From Deltaproteobacteria bacterium (GTDB lineage: Bacteria > Myxococcota_A > UBA796 > UBA2385): a stretch of DNA of 64,000 bases. The notes under the pieces were generated by a model that made no database searches, was not told the DNA's origin, and saw only the letters and a program-made list of their open reading frames with translations. Position numbers and translations under genes: made by a program. The stretch spans positions 61,697-125,696 of the forward strand of contig JAEUKK010000144.1 in NCBI GenBank assembly GCA_016792625.1, in the 5' to 3' direction. Shown piece by piece: positions 8,730 to 17,449 of this stretch (position 1 is its first letter; every line of letters starts with the position of its first letter).

Positions 8730-8781
8730 GGGCATAACCAGGGGCGAGCTGCGGCAACCCGGCCGCGCGCAGGAGGCCCCG

Positions 8782-10479
8782 CTGACCGCCCCCGATCCGA
8801 ACCCCAGCCCGCTCTGGGCCCGCTTCGACCTCTCCTTCGATCAGGCCGCGCCCGCGGTCATCGACGAGACCATCCGCACGGGTGTGCCCTTCCGCGGCAC
8901 CAACCTCTGGGTGCTCATCTTCGCCATCTTCATCGCGAGCATCGGGCTGAACGTCAACAGCACCGCGGTGATCATCGGCGCGATGTTGATCTCGCCGCTG
9001 ATGGGGCCGATCATCGGCGCTGGGTATGGCGTCGGCGTCGGTGATCTGGGGTTGGTTCGCACAGCGCTGCAAAACCTCGCCGTGGCCACCGGGATCAGCC
9101 TCGCGACCTCGGCGCTGTACTTCTTGTTGACCCCGCTCTCTGGCGCCCACTCTGAGCTGCTGGCCCGCACGGCGCCGACGATCTGGGACGTGCTCATCGC
9201 GCTTTTCGGCGGCCTCGCGGGGGTGATCGGCATGACCCGCCGCGAGCGCGGCAACGTGGTGCCCGGCGTGGCGATCGCCACCGCCCTGATGCCGCCCCTG
9301 TGCACCGCCGGCTATGGCCTCGCCAGCGGCAACCTCGCGTATTTTGCTGGCGCCTTCTACCTCTTCTTCATCAACTCGGTCTTCATCGCCACCGCGACCT
9401 TCATCATGGTGCGGGTGATGCGCCTGCCCGAGGCGGCGGGGGTGGAGCCCGCGGCCCGGCAGCGCGCCCACCGGATCATCGGCCTGCTCGTCTTTCTCAC
9501 CGCGACCCCCAGCGTATACCTCGCCGTCGACCTGATCCAGGGTGAGGTCGCGACCCGCCGCGCCGAGTCCTTCCTCAGCGCGGCCTTCCCGGCGGGCGGC
9601 GGCACCTTTGTGGTCGAGCGCGCGCTCGACCGCGAGGCTCGGCAGATCGTGGTGGCGGTGGTCGGTGAATCGGTCTCGGCGGGCCAGCGCAGCGCGGCCG
9701 AGGCGATGCTCCCGAGCTTTGGCCTCGAGGGCTACACCCTGGTGCTGGGCCAGAGCCGCACCGATACGGTCGACGTGGGCGCGCTCAAGGCGGGCATCGG
9801 CGCCGAGCTGCAGCAGGCCACGCTCCGGGCCATCGGCGAGCGGGACGCGCGCATCCTGGCCCTCGAAGCCCAGCTCTCCGCCGCTCGCCGCGCCGGTGAT
9901 CCGCGGGACGCCCTCTCTGCCGACCTCGAGGTGGCCTTCCCCGAGCTGTCGCCAGCGGTGGTCACGGACGCTGCTCCGGGCGCGGGTGAGGGGGCCGGCG
10001 ACGCGGCCCTCTTCGTGCTCTCGCCGTCGATCGGCGCGCTGAGCGCCGCCGAGCGGGCCCGCCTCGAAGCCTGGCTCACCGCGCGCACGGGCGCGGCCCG
10101 GGTGGGCTTGTGGGAGGCCCCCGTCTCTGCCGCTGAGTCCGCGGCGCGGAGCCTTCGGGGTCTGGACGCCGAGCTGCGCGCGGTCTTCCCCGAGCTCGGC
10201 GCCCTGCACGCGATGGTGGAGAGCGACGCCCCGGTGGAGGGGGCCCCCGCGGCGCGCCGCCTGCGGCTGGTTGTGGAGCGGCCCGCCGCCCTGGACGAGA
10301 CCGGTCGGGCGCGGCTGGCTCGGGTGGTGCATGCCCGAACGGGCATCGAGCGCACCGAGATCGTCGGCGCAGAGGCCGCAACCCCACCCACGCCCGACGA
10401 TAGCCCTCAGCCCGCCTCGCAGGCGGGGCCCAGCGGCAGCGGCGCGGGGGCGAGCCGGACCGGTGAGGGCAGCCCATAG
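8782..10479 (+). CDS. DUF389 (TIGR00341-like) integral membrane protein
   Basis: About 565 residues. The N-terminal ~260 form a DUF389 membrane domain (SIGLNVNSTAVIIGAMLISP, PLMGPIIGAGYGVG, ALMPPLCTAGYGLASGN), a family of putative transporters of unknown substrate. The long C-terminal part alternates hydrophobic strands and charged helices (FLSAAFPAGGGTFVVER..., EAQLSAARRAG) and probably folds outside the membrane. The best start is CTG 8782: a perfect AGGAGG lies 5 bp upstream and no ATG/GTG fits before the domain. The 3' end overlaps the convergent Deg-like gene by 73 bp. Confidence 0.85.
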   Translation: MTAPDPNPSPLWARFDLSFDQAAPAVIDETIRTGVPFRGTNLWVLIFAIFIASIGLNVNSTAVIIGAMLISPLMGPIIGAGYGVGVGDLGLVRTALQNLAVATGISLATSALYFLLTPLSGAHSELLARTAPTIWDVLIALFGGLAGVIGMTRRERGNVVPGVAIATALMPPLCTAGYGLASGNLAYFAGAFYLFFINSVFIATATFIMVRVMRLPEAAGVEPAARQRAHRIIGLLVFLTATPSVYLAVDLIQGEVATRRAESFLSAAFPAGGGTFVVERALDREARQIVVAVVGESVSAGQRSAAEAMLPSFGLEGYTLVLGQSRTDTVDVGALKAGIGAELQQATLRAIGERDARILALEAQLSAARRAGDPRDALSADLEVAFPELSPAVVTDAAPGAGEGAGDAALFVLSPSIGALSAAERARLEAWLTARTGAARVGLWEAPVSAAESAARSLRGLDAELRAVFPELGALHAMVESDAPVEGAPAARRLRLVVERPAALDETGRARLARVVHARTGIERTEIVGAEAATPPTPDDSPQPASQAGPSGSGAGASRTGEGSP

Positions 10480-11879
10480 GCCTCGGCGATGCGGGCGGTG
10501 GCCGCCTCGAGGCCCGCGGCTTCGAGGACCACGGTCATGAGCACCGGGTTGGGCCACAGCTCGATGATGTGGTGGGCGCCCACCGGCGCGGTCAGGGCGG
10601 CCGCGACGTCGTCGATGCTGTCGATGGGCTGGCCGTTGATCTTGTCGACCGCCTCGTCGCTCTGGCCGTGGTAGCCGAGGTTGTAGGGGTCGGGCAGGAC
10701 TTGGGAGAGCACGATGATGCGGCGCCGGCCCTCGCGCTGGGCTTGGCGCTGCAGGCCCGAGAGCAGGCGCAGCTCGGTGCTGCGGGTCGGCGTGCTGTCG
10801 GACAGCTCACGGAAGACGAGACCGCCGGCCATCAGGTATGGCGGCGGACCGGACTGGTCGGTGGGCACCAGCCAGTGCTCACCCCGATAAGACCGGAGGG
10901 GGAGCTGCAGGTCGACCGCCTTGCCCTCGCGCCAGAGCTGCACCGGCAGGCGGTCACCCTCGCGGCGCTGGCCCACGAGGTATTCGTAGTAGAGCCGGCC
11001 GTAGATCGGGTGCTCGACGTTGCCTTCGCCGTCGAGGGGCAGGCCGTCGACCGAGAGCAGCACGTCGCCCCGGCGCAGCTGGCCACAGGCGCTGCTGCCC
11101 TGGGGCACGCCGGTGATCAGCAGTCCGCGGGCCTTGTCGAGGCCCAGCCAGTCGACCAAGACGGCGCTGGTCACCGGCTGCTCAGACAGGCCCAGCGTGC
11201 CCACCCAAGGCCGCTCGTCGGCGCCCGCGGTCCGCAGCCAGGCCTCGACATGCCCGGCGGGGACCAAGCTGAGCTCACTGCCCAGCTGACCTTGGGCGAC
11301 CCCGACCAGCTCGCCGCGGCGGAAGGCGGGCTCACCCGCCCCACCGTTGGCCATATCGGTGCTGACCCGCAGGGTGACCATATCGGTCACGCCGCTGGCG
11401 CTGTCGATGACCGTCGGGCGCGCGACCCGGCCCACCGCGGTCTCGACCTGGCTGCCCCGCCAGCGGGCCAGGGTGACATCACCGGCGGTGAGCGGCTTCT
11501 TGGCGAAGTGAGCCGGACGCAGGTCGTCGTAGAAGCCGGGCGCGTCGACGGTGACCAGGGCGAGGTTCTGCTCCCGATCTTCGACCAGCACCCGGGCGGT
11601 GGACTCGAGGTTGCTGCCGTTCTTGGTCACCTGCAGCACCGTCGCCGCTTGCACCATGGTCGCCGCGGTGAGCAGCGCAGGGCCCGCGGGGGTCTGCACC
11701 ACCGTGGCATAGGCGTAACGTTTGACCGGGCTCGCCTTGGCCCAGGGCTGGGCGAAGTCCCACTGCTGGGCGGTGACGTTGAGGTTGACGATCTGGGCGC
11801 CCAGATCGCCGTCGCCGCGGGCGTGGGCGGTCAAGGGCAGCAGCAGGCTGAGCGCGAGGGCGGCGCGGGCGGGGCTCAT
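10407..11879 (-). CDS. Catalytically dead Deg/HtrA-like protein with PDZ domains
   Basis: A 490-residue secreted paralogue of the upstream Deg protease: signal peptide MSPARAALALSLLLPLTAHA, trypsin-like region about 30-200, then PDZ-like modules (RGDVLLSVDGLPLDGEG; DKINGQPIDSIDDVAAAL). Alignment by eye puts Thr74 at the catalytic His position (LTAATMV versus LTNAHVV), Asn105 at the Asp position (QNLALV versus CDLALV) and Ala181 at the Ser position. All three triad residues are lost, so it is presumably a substrate-binding or regulatory partner. Its ATG overlaps the upstream stop (ATGA). Confidence 0.88.
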   Translation of the reverse strand: MSPARAALALSLLLPLTAHARGDGDLGAQIVNLNVTAQQWDFAQPWAKASPVKRYAYATVVQTPAGPALLTAATMVQAATVLQVTKNGSNLESTARVLVEDREQNLALVTVDAPGFYDDLRPAHFAKKPLTAGDVTLARWRGSQVETAVGRVARPTVIDSASGVTDMVTLRVSTDMANGGAGEPAFRRGELVGVAQGQLGSELSLVPAGHVEAWLRTAGADERPWVGTLGLSEQPVTSAVLVDWLGLDKARGLLITGVPQGSSACGQLRRGDVLLSVDGLPLDGEGNVEHPIYGRLYYEYLVGQRREGDRLPVQLWREGKAVDLQLPLRSYRGEHWLVPTDQSGPPPYLMAGGLVFRELSDSTPTRSTELRLLSGLQRQAQREGRRRIIVLSQVLPDPYNLGYHGQSDEAVDKINGQPIDSIDDVAAALTAPVGAHHIIELWPNPVLMTVVLEAAGLEAATARIAEAYGLPSPVRLAPAPLPLGPACEAG

Positions 11880-13402
11880 GGGCGGCTGTCCTTGGGAACG
11901 GCGTAGTCGCGCAAGATCTGGGGGTGGGCGGCGTCGGCGGCCGCCCGGTCGAGCACCGCGACCGCTTCGGCGTGCATGAACTCGAGCACGTGGTGCCGGC
12001 CGCTGTTCTTGGCGAAGGCGGCCTGCACATCGGCGAGGGTGTGAATGGGCGCCCCGTTGATGGTCTCGACGATGACCCCGCCCTGGTAGGGCAGGGCCGA
12101 GTTCACCGGGTGGTCGAGGGTGCGCAGCAGCAGCACCCGCGTGGGCACGACGGTCTCGGGCTGCTCAAGCTGCCGGTAGAGGTACTCATAGAGGATCGCG
12201 TTGTCTTTGCCGCCGGTGTTCACCACCTGCTCGCGCTCCATCGGGGCGAAGACCAGGCCGGCGTAGACCACGTAGGCGGGCAGGACCTCGAAGGGTTTTT
12301 GCGGGTAGACGGTGCGGGCGAGGGGCACCATCAGCTCGAGGCGCTGCCCGCCGCGCAGCACCCGGGCGCGGATCGACTGCCCGACGTGAAAGCGGTCGAG
12401 GATGGCCTGGAGCTGCAGGCGCTGGTCGCCAAAGGCGAAGGTGCCGTCGTTGGCCAGCACCTCGCCGTCAAGGGCGAGCAGGATGTCGCCCTTTTGCAGC
12501 ACACCTTTGGCGGGGCTCGCCGGGTGTACGAAGTCGACGCGCACCCCGGTCTCGTCGGGGCCCATGCCTGCCAAGCTGCGCGCGGCCGGCGCGTCGAGGA
12601 TGGCGAGCTGGACGTCTAAAGCGGGGAAGCCCTGGTAGCCGTCGCCCGCCGCCACGTCGTCTAAGAAGTGCTTGACCACCACCGGAGGGATGAAGTAGCC
12701 GACGTTCTCGAGGGCGCCGGCGCCTTGAAAGGCCACGCCCACGACCTCGCCGCCGGCGAGCACCGGCCCGCCCGAGTTGCCTGGGTTGATCGCCGCGTCG
12801 GTCTGGATGCCGAGGTGGGTGCTGCCCGGGCTGTGCACGCTGCTGATCACGTCGATGCGGCTGACCACCCCCCGGGTCGAGCTGAGCCAGCGGCCCCCGA
12901 CGGGGTAGCCGAAGGTCTTGACCTCGGCGCCGATCGCCGGCAGCTCGCCGATGCGCAGGGGCTGCAGGCGGTCGAGCAGCCCGGGCTCGAGCGGCTCGAC
13001 CAGCGCGAGGTCGCAGTCGTGGCCGATGGCGACGATGCGCGCGGGGTGCGGGTTGGCGTCGCCATGAATGTGGAAGATCAGGTTCTTGCTGTCCGACACC
13101 ACGTGGGCGTTGGTCAGGATCTTGCCGCCCTCGATGACAAAACCGCTGCCGCTGCCCGCGCCCGGGCGCCCCGGGTTCCACGGCGTGCGCCAGTCGGCCC
13201 GCTGGCTCGTATTGGTCAGGCGCACGACCGAGCGCTCAAGCACGGCGTCGGCCCGCAGCTCGGCGGCCTTGCCCGTGGCGGCTTTGTCGGCCTTGTCGGC
13301 TTTGGTGGCGCCGCGCGCGGGCGCCGACAGGGCGGGCGGCGCGGCCGCGAGCAGCGCGGCGGCGGCGAACGCGCGGGACAAGTGCAGGGGGCGGTGGCGC
13401 AC
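11876..13402 (-). CDS. Deg/HtrA-family serine protease
   Basis: A 508-residue periplasmic serine protease. A signal peptide (about 1-27) and Lys/Ala-rich segment precede the trypsin-like domain with the intact triad His100 (ILTNAHVV), Asp131 (HDCDLALVE) and Ser210 (NPGNSGGPV). Two PDZ-like regions follow (QKGDILLALDGEVLAND; ALPYQGGVIVETINGAPI). The architecture resembles plant Deg9-like or long Deg proteases more than DegP. Such enzymes degrade misfolded envelope proteins. It is translated together with the inactive paralogue downstream (4-base overlap), suggesting a mixed complex. Confidence 0.92.
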   Translation of the reverse strand: MRHRPLHLSRAFAAAALLAAAPPALSAPARGATKADKADKAATGKAAELRADAVLERSVVRLTNTSQRADWRTPWNPGRPGAGSGSGFVIEGGKILTNAHVVSDSKNLIFHIHGDANPHPARIVAIGHDCDLALVEPLEPGLLDRLQPLRIGELPAIGAEVKTFGYPVGGRWLSSTRGVVSRIDVISSVHSPGSTHLGIQTDAAINPGNSGGPVLAGGEVVGVAFQGAGALENVGYFIPPVVVKHFLDDVAAGDGYQGFPALDVQLAILDAPAARSLAGMGPDETGVRVDFVHPASPAKGVLQKGDILLALDGEVLANDGTFAFGDQRLQLQAILDRFHVGQSIRARVLRGGQRLELMVPLARTVYPQKPFEVLPAYVVYAGLVFAPMEREQVVNTGGKDNAILYEYLYRQLEQPETVVPTRVLLLRTLDHPVNSALPYQGGVIVETINGAPIHTLADVQAAFAKNSGRHHVLEFMHAEAVAVLDRAAADAAHPQILRDYAVPKDSRP

Positions 13403-13429
13403 GGGGGCTCCGGGTGGCGGCCCCGGAGC

Positions 13430-13972
13430 TTATCGTGCCGCTGGGACCGGGGGCGTGCTCGGCCGGCCGCAGGCCTCGACCGCTGCGCGCAGCGGCCCCC
13501 AGCACACCGAGATGGCGCACGCGCCGCTGTCTTCGAGCCAGCCGACCGAGCGCCAGCCCGCGCCCTCGCGGTCGAGCAGCACCAGCGCGCGAACGGTGGG
13601 GGCGGCGAAGAGCCCCTCCCACTGGTTGACTGAGAGGTTGCCCAAGGGCAGGTCCTCAAAACGTGGCGTCCACCCGGCGGGGTCGCCCTTGTGGACCTTG
13701 GCGACGTTGGCGGTGGCGAGGGTGGCCCGCAGGTGCTGGGCTTCGGGGGCCCAGCTCTTCGCTCGATAGGCGGGAGGGTATACGTCCTTGACCTGGAGCT
13801 CGACCTCAACCACCACATCAGCACCGGTCAGCGCGGCGCAGAGCGGGCCCGGGTCGCCGGCCTTGGCGGGGGAGGGGCTGAGACCGGCGCCCAGCACCAG
13901 CACCAGGCCTGCCCCAAGCTGAGCGCGAGGGGAGGGGAGGCCGGCGGCCGACCCGGGGGCCGGCGGCCTCAC
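13430..13972 (-). CDS. Secreted hypothetical protein
   Basis: A 180-residue protein with an N-terminal signal sequence (hydrophobic LGAGLVLVLGAGL; cleavage likely near PAKAG, residue 39). The mature part has four cysteines (PLCAAL, GACAISVCWG, EACGRP) and a beta-rich pattern (DVVVEVELQVKDVYPP). I do not recognise the family. Start GTG 13972 overlaps the TGA of the rhodanese gene by four bases, so it is co-translated with that lipoprotein. Confidence 0.72.
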   Translation of the reverse strand: MRPPAPGSAAGLPSPRAQLGAGLVLVLGAGLSPSPAKAGDPGPLCAALTGADVVVEVELQVKDVYPPAYRAKSWAPEAQHLRATLATANVAKVHKGDPAGWTPRFEDLPLGNLSVNQWEGLFAAPTVRALVLLDREGAGWRSVGWLEDSGACAISVCWGPLRAAVEACGRPSTPPVPAAR

Positions 13973-14391
13973 TCGACCGCCAGGCCGGCCCGGCGCCAGG
14001 CCGCGGTGCCGCCTTTGACGTTCACCACGCGGTAGCCGGCGGCAGCGAGCGCGTCGGCGCCCTGGCTCGAGCGGGCGCCCGACTCGCAGATGAGGTGCAG
14101 CTCTTGGGTCTTGGGCAGCCCGCGCTTCTGCACCTCGTCGACAAGCACGTCGACGGGGATGTTCTGGGCGCCCGGCACGTGGCCCTGCCCGTACTCACCA
14201 GGGCTGCGCACATCGAGGAGCAGGCTGACCTTGCCGCTGGCCTGCTCATCTTTGAGGCCGGCGGTGTCAACGTCGCGGCGGAGCGAGGCGGACTCGTCGG
14301 CGGAGCGGGCGGGCGGCTCGCCGTCGGGGTGGCAGGCGGCGGCCGGCAGCAGCGTGAGGAGGGCCAGGGTGCTCAAGAGGGCGTGGCGCAT
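13969..14391 (-). CDS. Rhodanese-domain lipoprotein
   Basis: A 140-residue lipoprotein: signal peptide with lipobox LLPAAAC (Cys20), short linker, then one rhodanese domain. The domain shows LLLDVRSPGEYGQGHVPGA (start), IPVDVL and the active-site loop ICESGARSSQGAD with the catalytic Cys, ending NVKGGTAAWRRAG. Single-domain rhodaneses carry sulfane sulfur as a persulfide; the periplasmic location suggests sulfur transfer or redox sensing there. It forms a two-gene operon with the secreted protein downstream (GTGA overlap). Divergent from the RidA gene, 77 bp apart. Confidence 0.92.
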   Translation of the reverse strand: MRHALLSTLALLTLLPAAACHPDGEPPARSADESASLRRDVDTAGLKDEQASGKVSLLLDVRSPGEYGQGHVPGAQNIPVDVLVDEVQKRGLPKTQELHLICESGARSSQGADALAAAGYRVVNVKGGTAAWRRAGLAVE

Positions 14392-14468
14392 GATCGTCCA
14401 GGGGCAGGGCGGGGAGCGGGCGGCGGGCCGCCGAAGAGGGGGCTAACGGGGCGCACCTTGGAGGTCCC

Positions 14469-14972
14469 ATGTCCACCGCTCCCGCCTCTGCCAACCCCCA
14501 GCCGGCCGCGTCCGGCGCCGAGGCCCGCCTCAACGCCCTCGGCCTGACCGTCCCCGTCGCGCCCACGCCGGCGGCGGCCTACGTGCCTTTTGTGCGCAGC
14601 GGCGACCTGCTGCACATCGCCGGGCAGGTGCCGGTGCGCGACGGCCAGTTCCGCTACCTCGGCAAGCTCGGCGTGGACTTTGACCTCGCCGCGGGCCAAG
14701 ACTGCGCCCGAGAGGTCGCGCTGAACGTGCTGGCCCAGGTCAAGGCGGCGCTGGGCGGTGACCTCGACCGCGTGGTGCGGGTGGTCAAGCTCAACGGCTT
14801 CGTCAACTGCGCCCCCGACTTCGTGCAGCAGCCGCAGGTGATGAACGCGGCCAGTGAGCTGATGGTCGCGGCCTTCGGTGAGGCGGGGCGCCATGCCCGC
14901 TCGGCCGTGGGGGTGGCCAGCCTGCCCTTTGGCGTCGCGGTCGAGATCGACGGGGTCTTCGAGGTCCGCTGA
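14469..14972 (+). CDS. RidA (YjgF/YER057c/UK114) family protein
   Basis: A 167-residue RidA-superfamily protein with a 25-residue Ala/Pro-rich N-terminal extension. Family features are PFVRSGDLLHIAGQVPV, ALNVLAQVKAALGGDLDRVVRVVKLNGFVNC and the C-terminal RSAVGVASLPFGVAVEIDGVF. RidA proteins are trimers whose clefts hydrolyse reactive enamine/imine intermediates from PLP enzymes; this COG0251 subgroup is of less certain function. SD-like TTGGAGG lies 6-7 bp before ATG 14469. A CTAACG element (about 14442) may be the -10 box. Confidence 0.88.
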   Translation: MSTAPASANPQPAASGAEARLNALGLTVPVAPTPAAAYVPFVRSGDLLHIAGQVPVRDGQFRYLGKLGVDFDLAAGQDCAREVALNVLAQVKAALGGDLDRVVRVVKLNGFVNCAPDFVQQPQVMNAASELMVAAFGEAGRHARSAVGVASLPFGVAVEIDGVFEVR

Positions 14973-15047
14973 ACCGAGCGGGGCGCCCCGGGTGGTCCGG
15001 GCCCGCTCTGGGGCGCGCGCCGGTGCCGCCGAACTTCTGGAGGGGGT

Positions 15048-16583
15048 ATGGTTGGGGTCATCTTGGCGCTGAGGCTGGTGGTCTCGGGGGCGGTCGCGGG
15101 CGAACGTGCGCCCGTGCTGCGCGTCGACGACCGGGTCGAGGTCGAGATCGCGCGAGGCGAAGACTGGGCGGTGGTGCCAGCCGGCGCCGCCGGCGCGGTG
15201 CTCATCGGGGCGGCTGAGCGGGGTCGGGAGTGGACGCTCAGCGGCCTGAGCGCCGAGCTGCAGCCGACCTGGACGGTCAGCCACAGCGCCGACGACCGTC
15301 TGCGCCTCGAGGGCTGGTACGCCGAGGGGGGCACGGTCCACGTGCTGCTCCACGGCGGCTCGTCCCCGCGCTTCACGGTGCTCGAGGTGGGCGTCGCTGA
15401 CGGGAAGCTCGAGGTCCACAACTACGAGAGCCCCCAGCGGCGCGTCGCTTTTGTCGATGAGCTGACCGTCGCGGACGGCACCGCCTGGGTGCTGGCCAGC
15501 CGCAACATGGGCGGGTGGCAGGGGCGGAACGGCGCGCTGTTCGCCATCCCCGACGGCGGGGCCCCGAAAGTTGTGCCGGTGGCCGAGGCATTTGGGGCGA
15601 AGCAGGTCTGGATCGAGCGCCTGTCCACCGACCCGCGCAGCGGCCGGGTCGAGCTGGCTGGCATCGAGGTGAAGCGCCGCCGGAACACCCTGCTGCTCGC
15701 CGGTCTCGACGATGGGCGCGTGGTCGAGCCGCTGCGCGTCCGCGCGCCCCGCGGCGCGGGCTGGAACCCGCTGGGCGCCCAGCGCGTGCGGGTCGAGGGC
15801 CGCACGCTCGTGGTGGGCACCTGGGCCGAGGGTGAGAAGGGGATGTACGCCCAGGGCTTTTTTGTCGCCCCGGTCGAGGGCGGCGTGGTCGGGCCGCCGG
15901 TGCGCACCTCTTTTACCGAGCTGCAGCACTTCTTCGACCACCTGCCCCCGCGGGTCGAAGCCCGGCGTGAGGCCAAGGCGGCCCGCGCGAAGGCCGCCGG
16001 CGAGGACCTCAGCGTCGGCCAGAACTTGTTCGTGCACGACCTCGTGGAGCAAGACGGCCAGCTCTTGCTCGTGGGCGAGGCGTGGACCCCGGTGTACCGC
16101 ACTGAGACCACGACGACGACCTCGACCACCAACGGGGTCACGACGACGACGACCACCACCAAGCGCATCTGGGTCGGCAACCGGTTCACCCACGCGGTGC
16201 TCATCGGGCTCAGCCCCGAGGGCAAGCCGCTCTGGGACCAGAGCGTGCAGATCGGCGACGTGGTCGACCGCCAGATGCGCCCCCATGTGCGGGCCCACGT
16301 CGAGGGCGACCGGGTCACCGTGCTGCACCACAACGGCGGCAAGGTGACCCGGCGGGTCTTCGTCGGCGGCGCGCCGGTGCAGGAAGAGGAGCGGGCGGTC
16401 ATCGAGACCCCCGAGGGTGATCGGGTCAAGCGGGGCGGCGACTCCCAGAGCGCGCTCTGGTACGACGATCAGTTCTTGCTGTGGGGTGTGCAGCGCGTGG
16501 TCGGCGAGGACGGCCGACAGACCGTCTTCGGCGTCAGCAAGGTCGGGCCCGAGACCCCCGCGACCACAGGGGCCGGGGGCTGA
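15048..16583 (+). CDS. Exported hypothetical protein with Thr-rich stretch
   Basis: A 511-residue protein with a short N-terminal hydrophobic signal (VGVILALRLVVSGAVAG) and otherwise a beta-rich sequence suggestive of a propeller-type fold (repeated pattern of WVLASRN, LLLAGLDDGRVVEP, LLLVGEAWTPVY). A low-complexity Thr run surrounds residues about 354-372 (TTTTTSTTNGV), followed by a basic KRIWVGNR strand. No enzymatic motif was seen. GGAGGGGG precedes ATG 15048. The family is unrecognised. Confidence 0.75.
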   Translation: MVGVILALRLVVSGAVAGERAPVLRVDDRVEVEIARGEDWAVVPAGAAGAVLIGAAERGREWTLSGLSAELQPTWTVSHSADDRLRLEGWYAEGGTVHVLLHGGSSPRFTVLEVGVADGKLEVHNYESPQRRVAFVDELTVADGTAWVLASRNMGGWQGRNGALFAIPDGGAPKVVPVAEAFGAKQVWIERLSTDPRSGRVELAGIEVKRRRNTLLLAGLDDGRVVEPLRVRAPRGAGWNPLGAQRVRVEGRTLVVGTWAEGEKGMYAQGFFVAPVEGGVVGPPVRTSFTELQHFFDHLPPRVEARREAKAARAKAAGEDLSVGQNLFVHDLVEQDGQLLLVGEAWTPVYRTETTTTTSTTNGVTTTTTTTKRIWVGNRFTHAVLIGLSPEGKPLWDQSVQIGDVVDRQMRPHVRAHVEGDRVTVLHHNGGKVTRRVFVGGAPVQEEERAVIETPEGDRVKRGGDSQSALWYDDQFLLWGVQRVVGEDGRQTVFGVSKVGPETPATTGAGG

Positions 16584-16677
16584 GTACAGCGCTGTGGGCC
16601 CCGGTACGGAGAGCTGGCGTTGCAGGCGGCGCGGCGCCGGGTAGGTAGCAGCGCAGACCGTGACCCCCGGAGCCCCG

Positions 16678-17430
16678 ATGTTGCTCTACACCGCCCTCGC
16701 CGACTGGTACCCCCTGCTCAGCCCGCTCGAGAACTATGACGAAGAGGTCGAGGTCTTCGGCGCGATCTTCCGCGAGGCCCTCGGCGCGCCGCCCCCTGGC
16801 GCGCGCTGGCGCCTGCTTGAGCTCGGCTGTGGCCCAGGCCACATCGCCCACGGCCTCGCCGACCATTTTGATCTCACCCTGACCGACCTCTCCCCCCAGA
16901 TGCTCGCCCTCGCCGCCCGCACCTGCCCCGGCGCCCGCCTCTCGCCCGGCGACATGCGCAGCCTGCGCCTCGGCCACCAATTCGACGCGGTCCTCCTCCA
17001 CGACGCGGTCAGCTACCTGCGGGGCTCCGCCGAGCTCGCCGCCGCCCTGGCCACCGCGGCCGCGCACCTGCGCTTGGGCGGCGTGCTGGTGGTCGCTCCC
17101 GACTATGTGCGCGAGAGCTTCGCGCCCGAGTGTGAAGAGGGTGGGGCGGATGATGGCGGGCGCGCGCTGCGCTACGTCGCCTTCGTCAACCCGGCCGAGG
17201 GCGATGGCTATAGCGTCGACTACGTCTATGTCACCAAAGACGGCGCGGCTGAGCCCAAGGTCTACCAAGAGCGCCACCTCGAGGGGCTCTATACCCGCGA
17301 CGAGTGGTGCGCGGCCCTGAGCGCGGCGGGTTTTCAGCGCATCGGGCCCCCGTCCTGGCGCCACAGCGAGGTCGACCGCGACCTCGACATCTTCGTCGCC
17401 CGGTATGTGGGGGCGCCCGCCGCCACCTGA
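16678..17430 (+). CDS. Class I SAM-dependent methyltransferase
   Basis: A 250-residue methyltransferase. Motif I is LLELGCGPGHIAHGLA, the acidic end of strand 2 lies in LTLTDLSPQM, and motif IV/post I include FDAVLLHDAVSYL and LRLGGVLVVAPDYV. The C-terminal half carries a cap-like beta region (YSVDYVYVTKDG...EPKVYQERHLEGLY). The substrate is probably a small molecule but cannot be assigned. ATG 16678 is preferred (GGAG 6 bp upstream) over the in-frame GTG 16660. Convergent with kynB, 19 bp away. Confidence 0.9.
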   Translation: MLLYTALADWYPLLSPLENYDEEVEVFGAIFREALGAPPPGARWRLLELGCGPGHIAHGLADHFDLTLTDLSPQMLALAARTCPGARLSPGDMRSLRLGHQFDAVLLHDAVSYLRGSAELAAALATAAAHLRLGGVLVVAPDYVRESFAPECEEGGADDGGRALRYVAFVNPAEGDGYSVDYVYVTKDGAAEPKVYQERHLEGLYTRDEWCAALSAAGFQRIGPPSWRHSEVDRDLDIFVARYVGAPAAT

Positions 17431-17449
17431 GCCCCCACGAGGGCCCGGC

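Noticed and set aside
8659..10557. 632-residue minus-strand open frame
   Set aside because: Antisense of the DUF389 gene; His/Gly/Arg-rich shadow composition.
16586..16595. ACAGCGCTGT palindrome
   Set aside because: Only 10 bp, no U-run and no known operator match; chance is likely.
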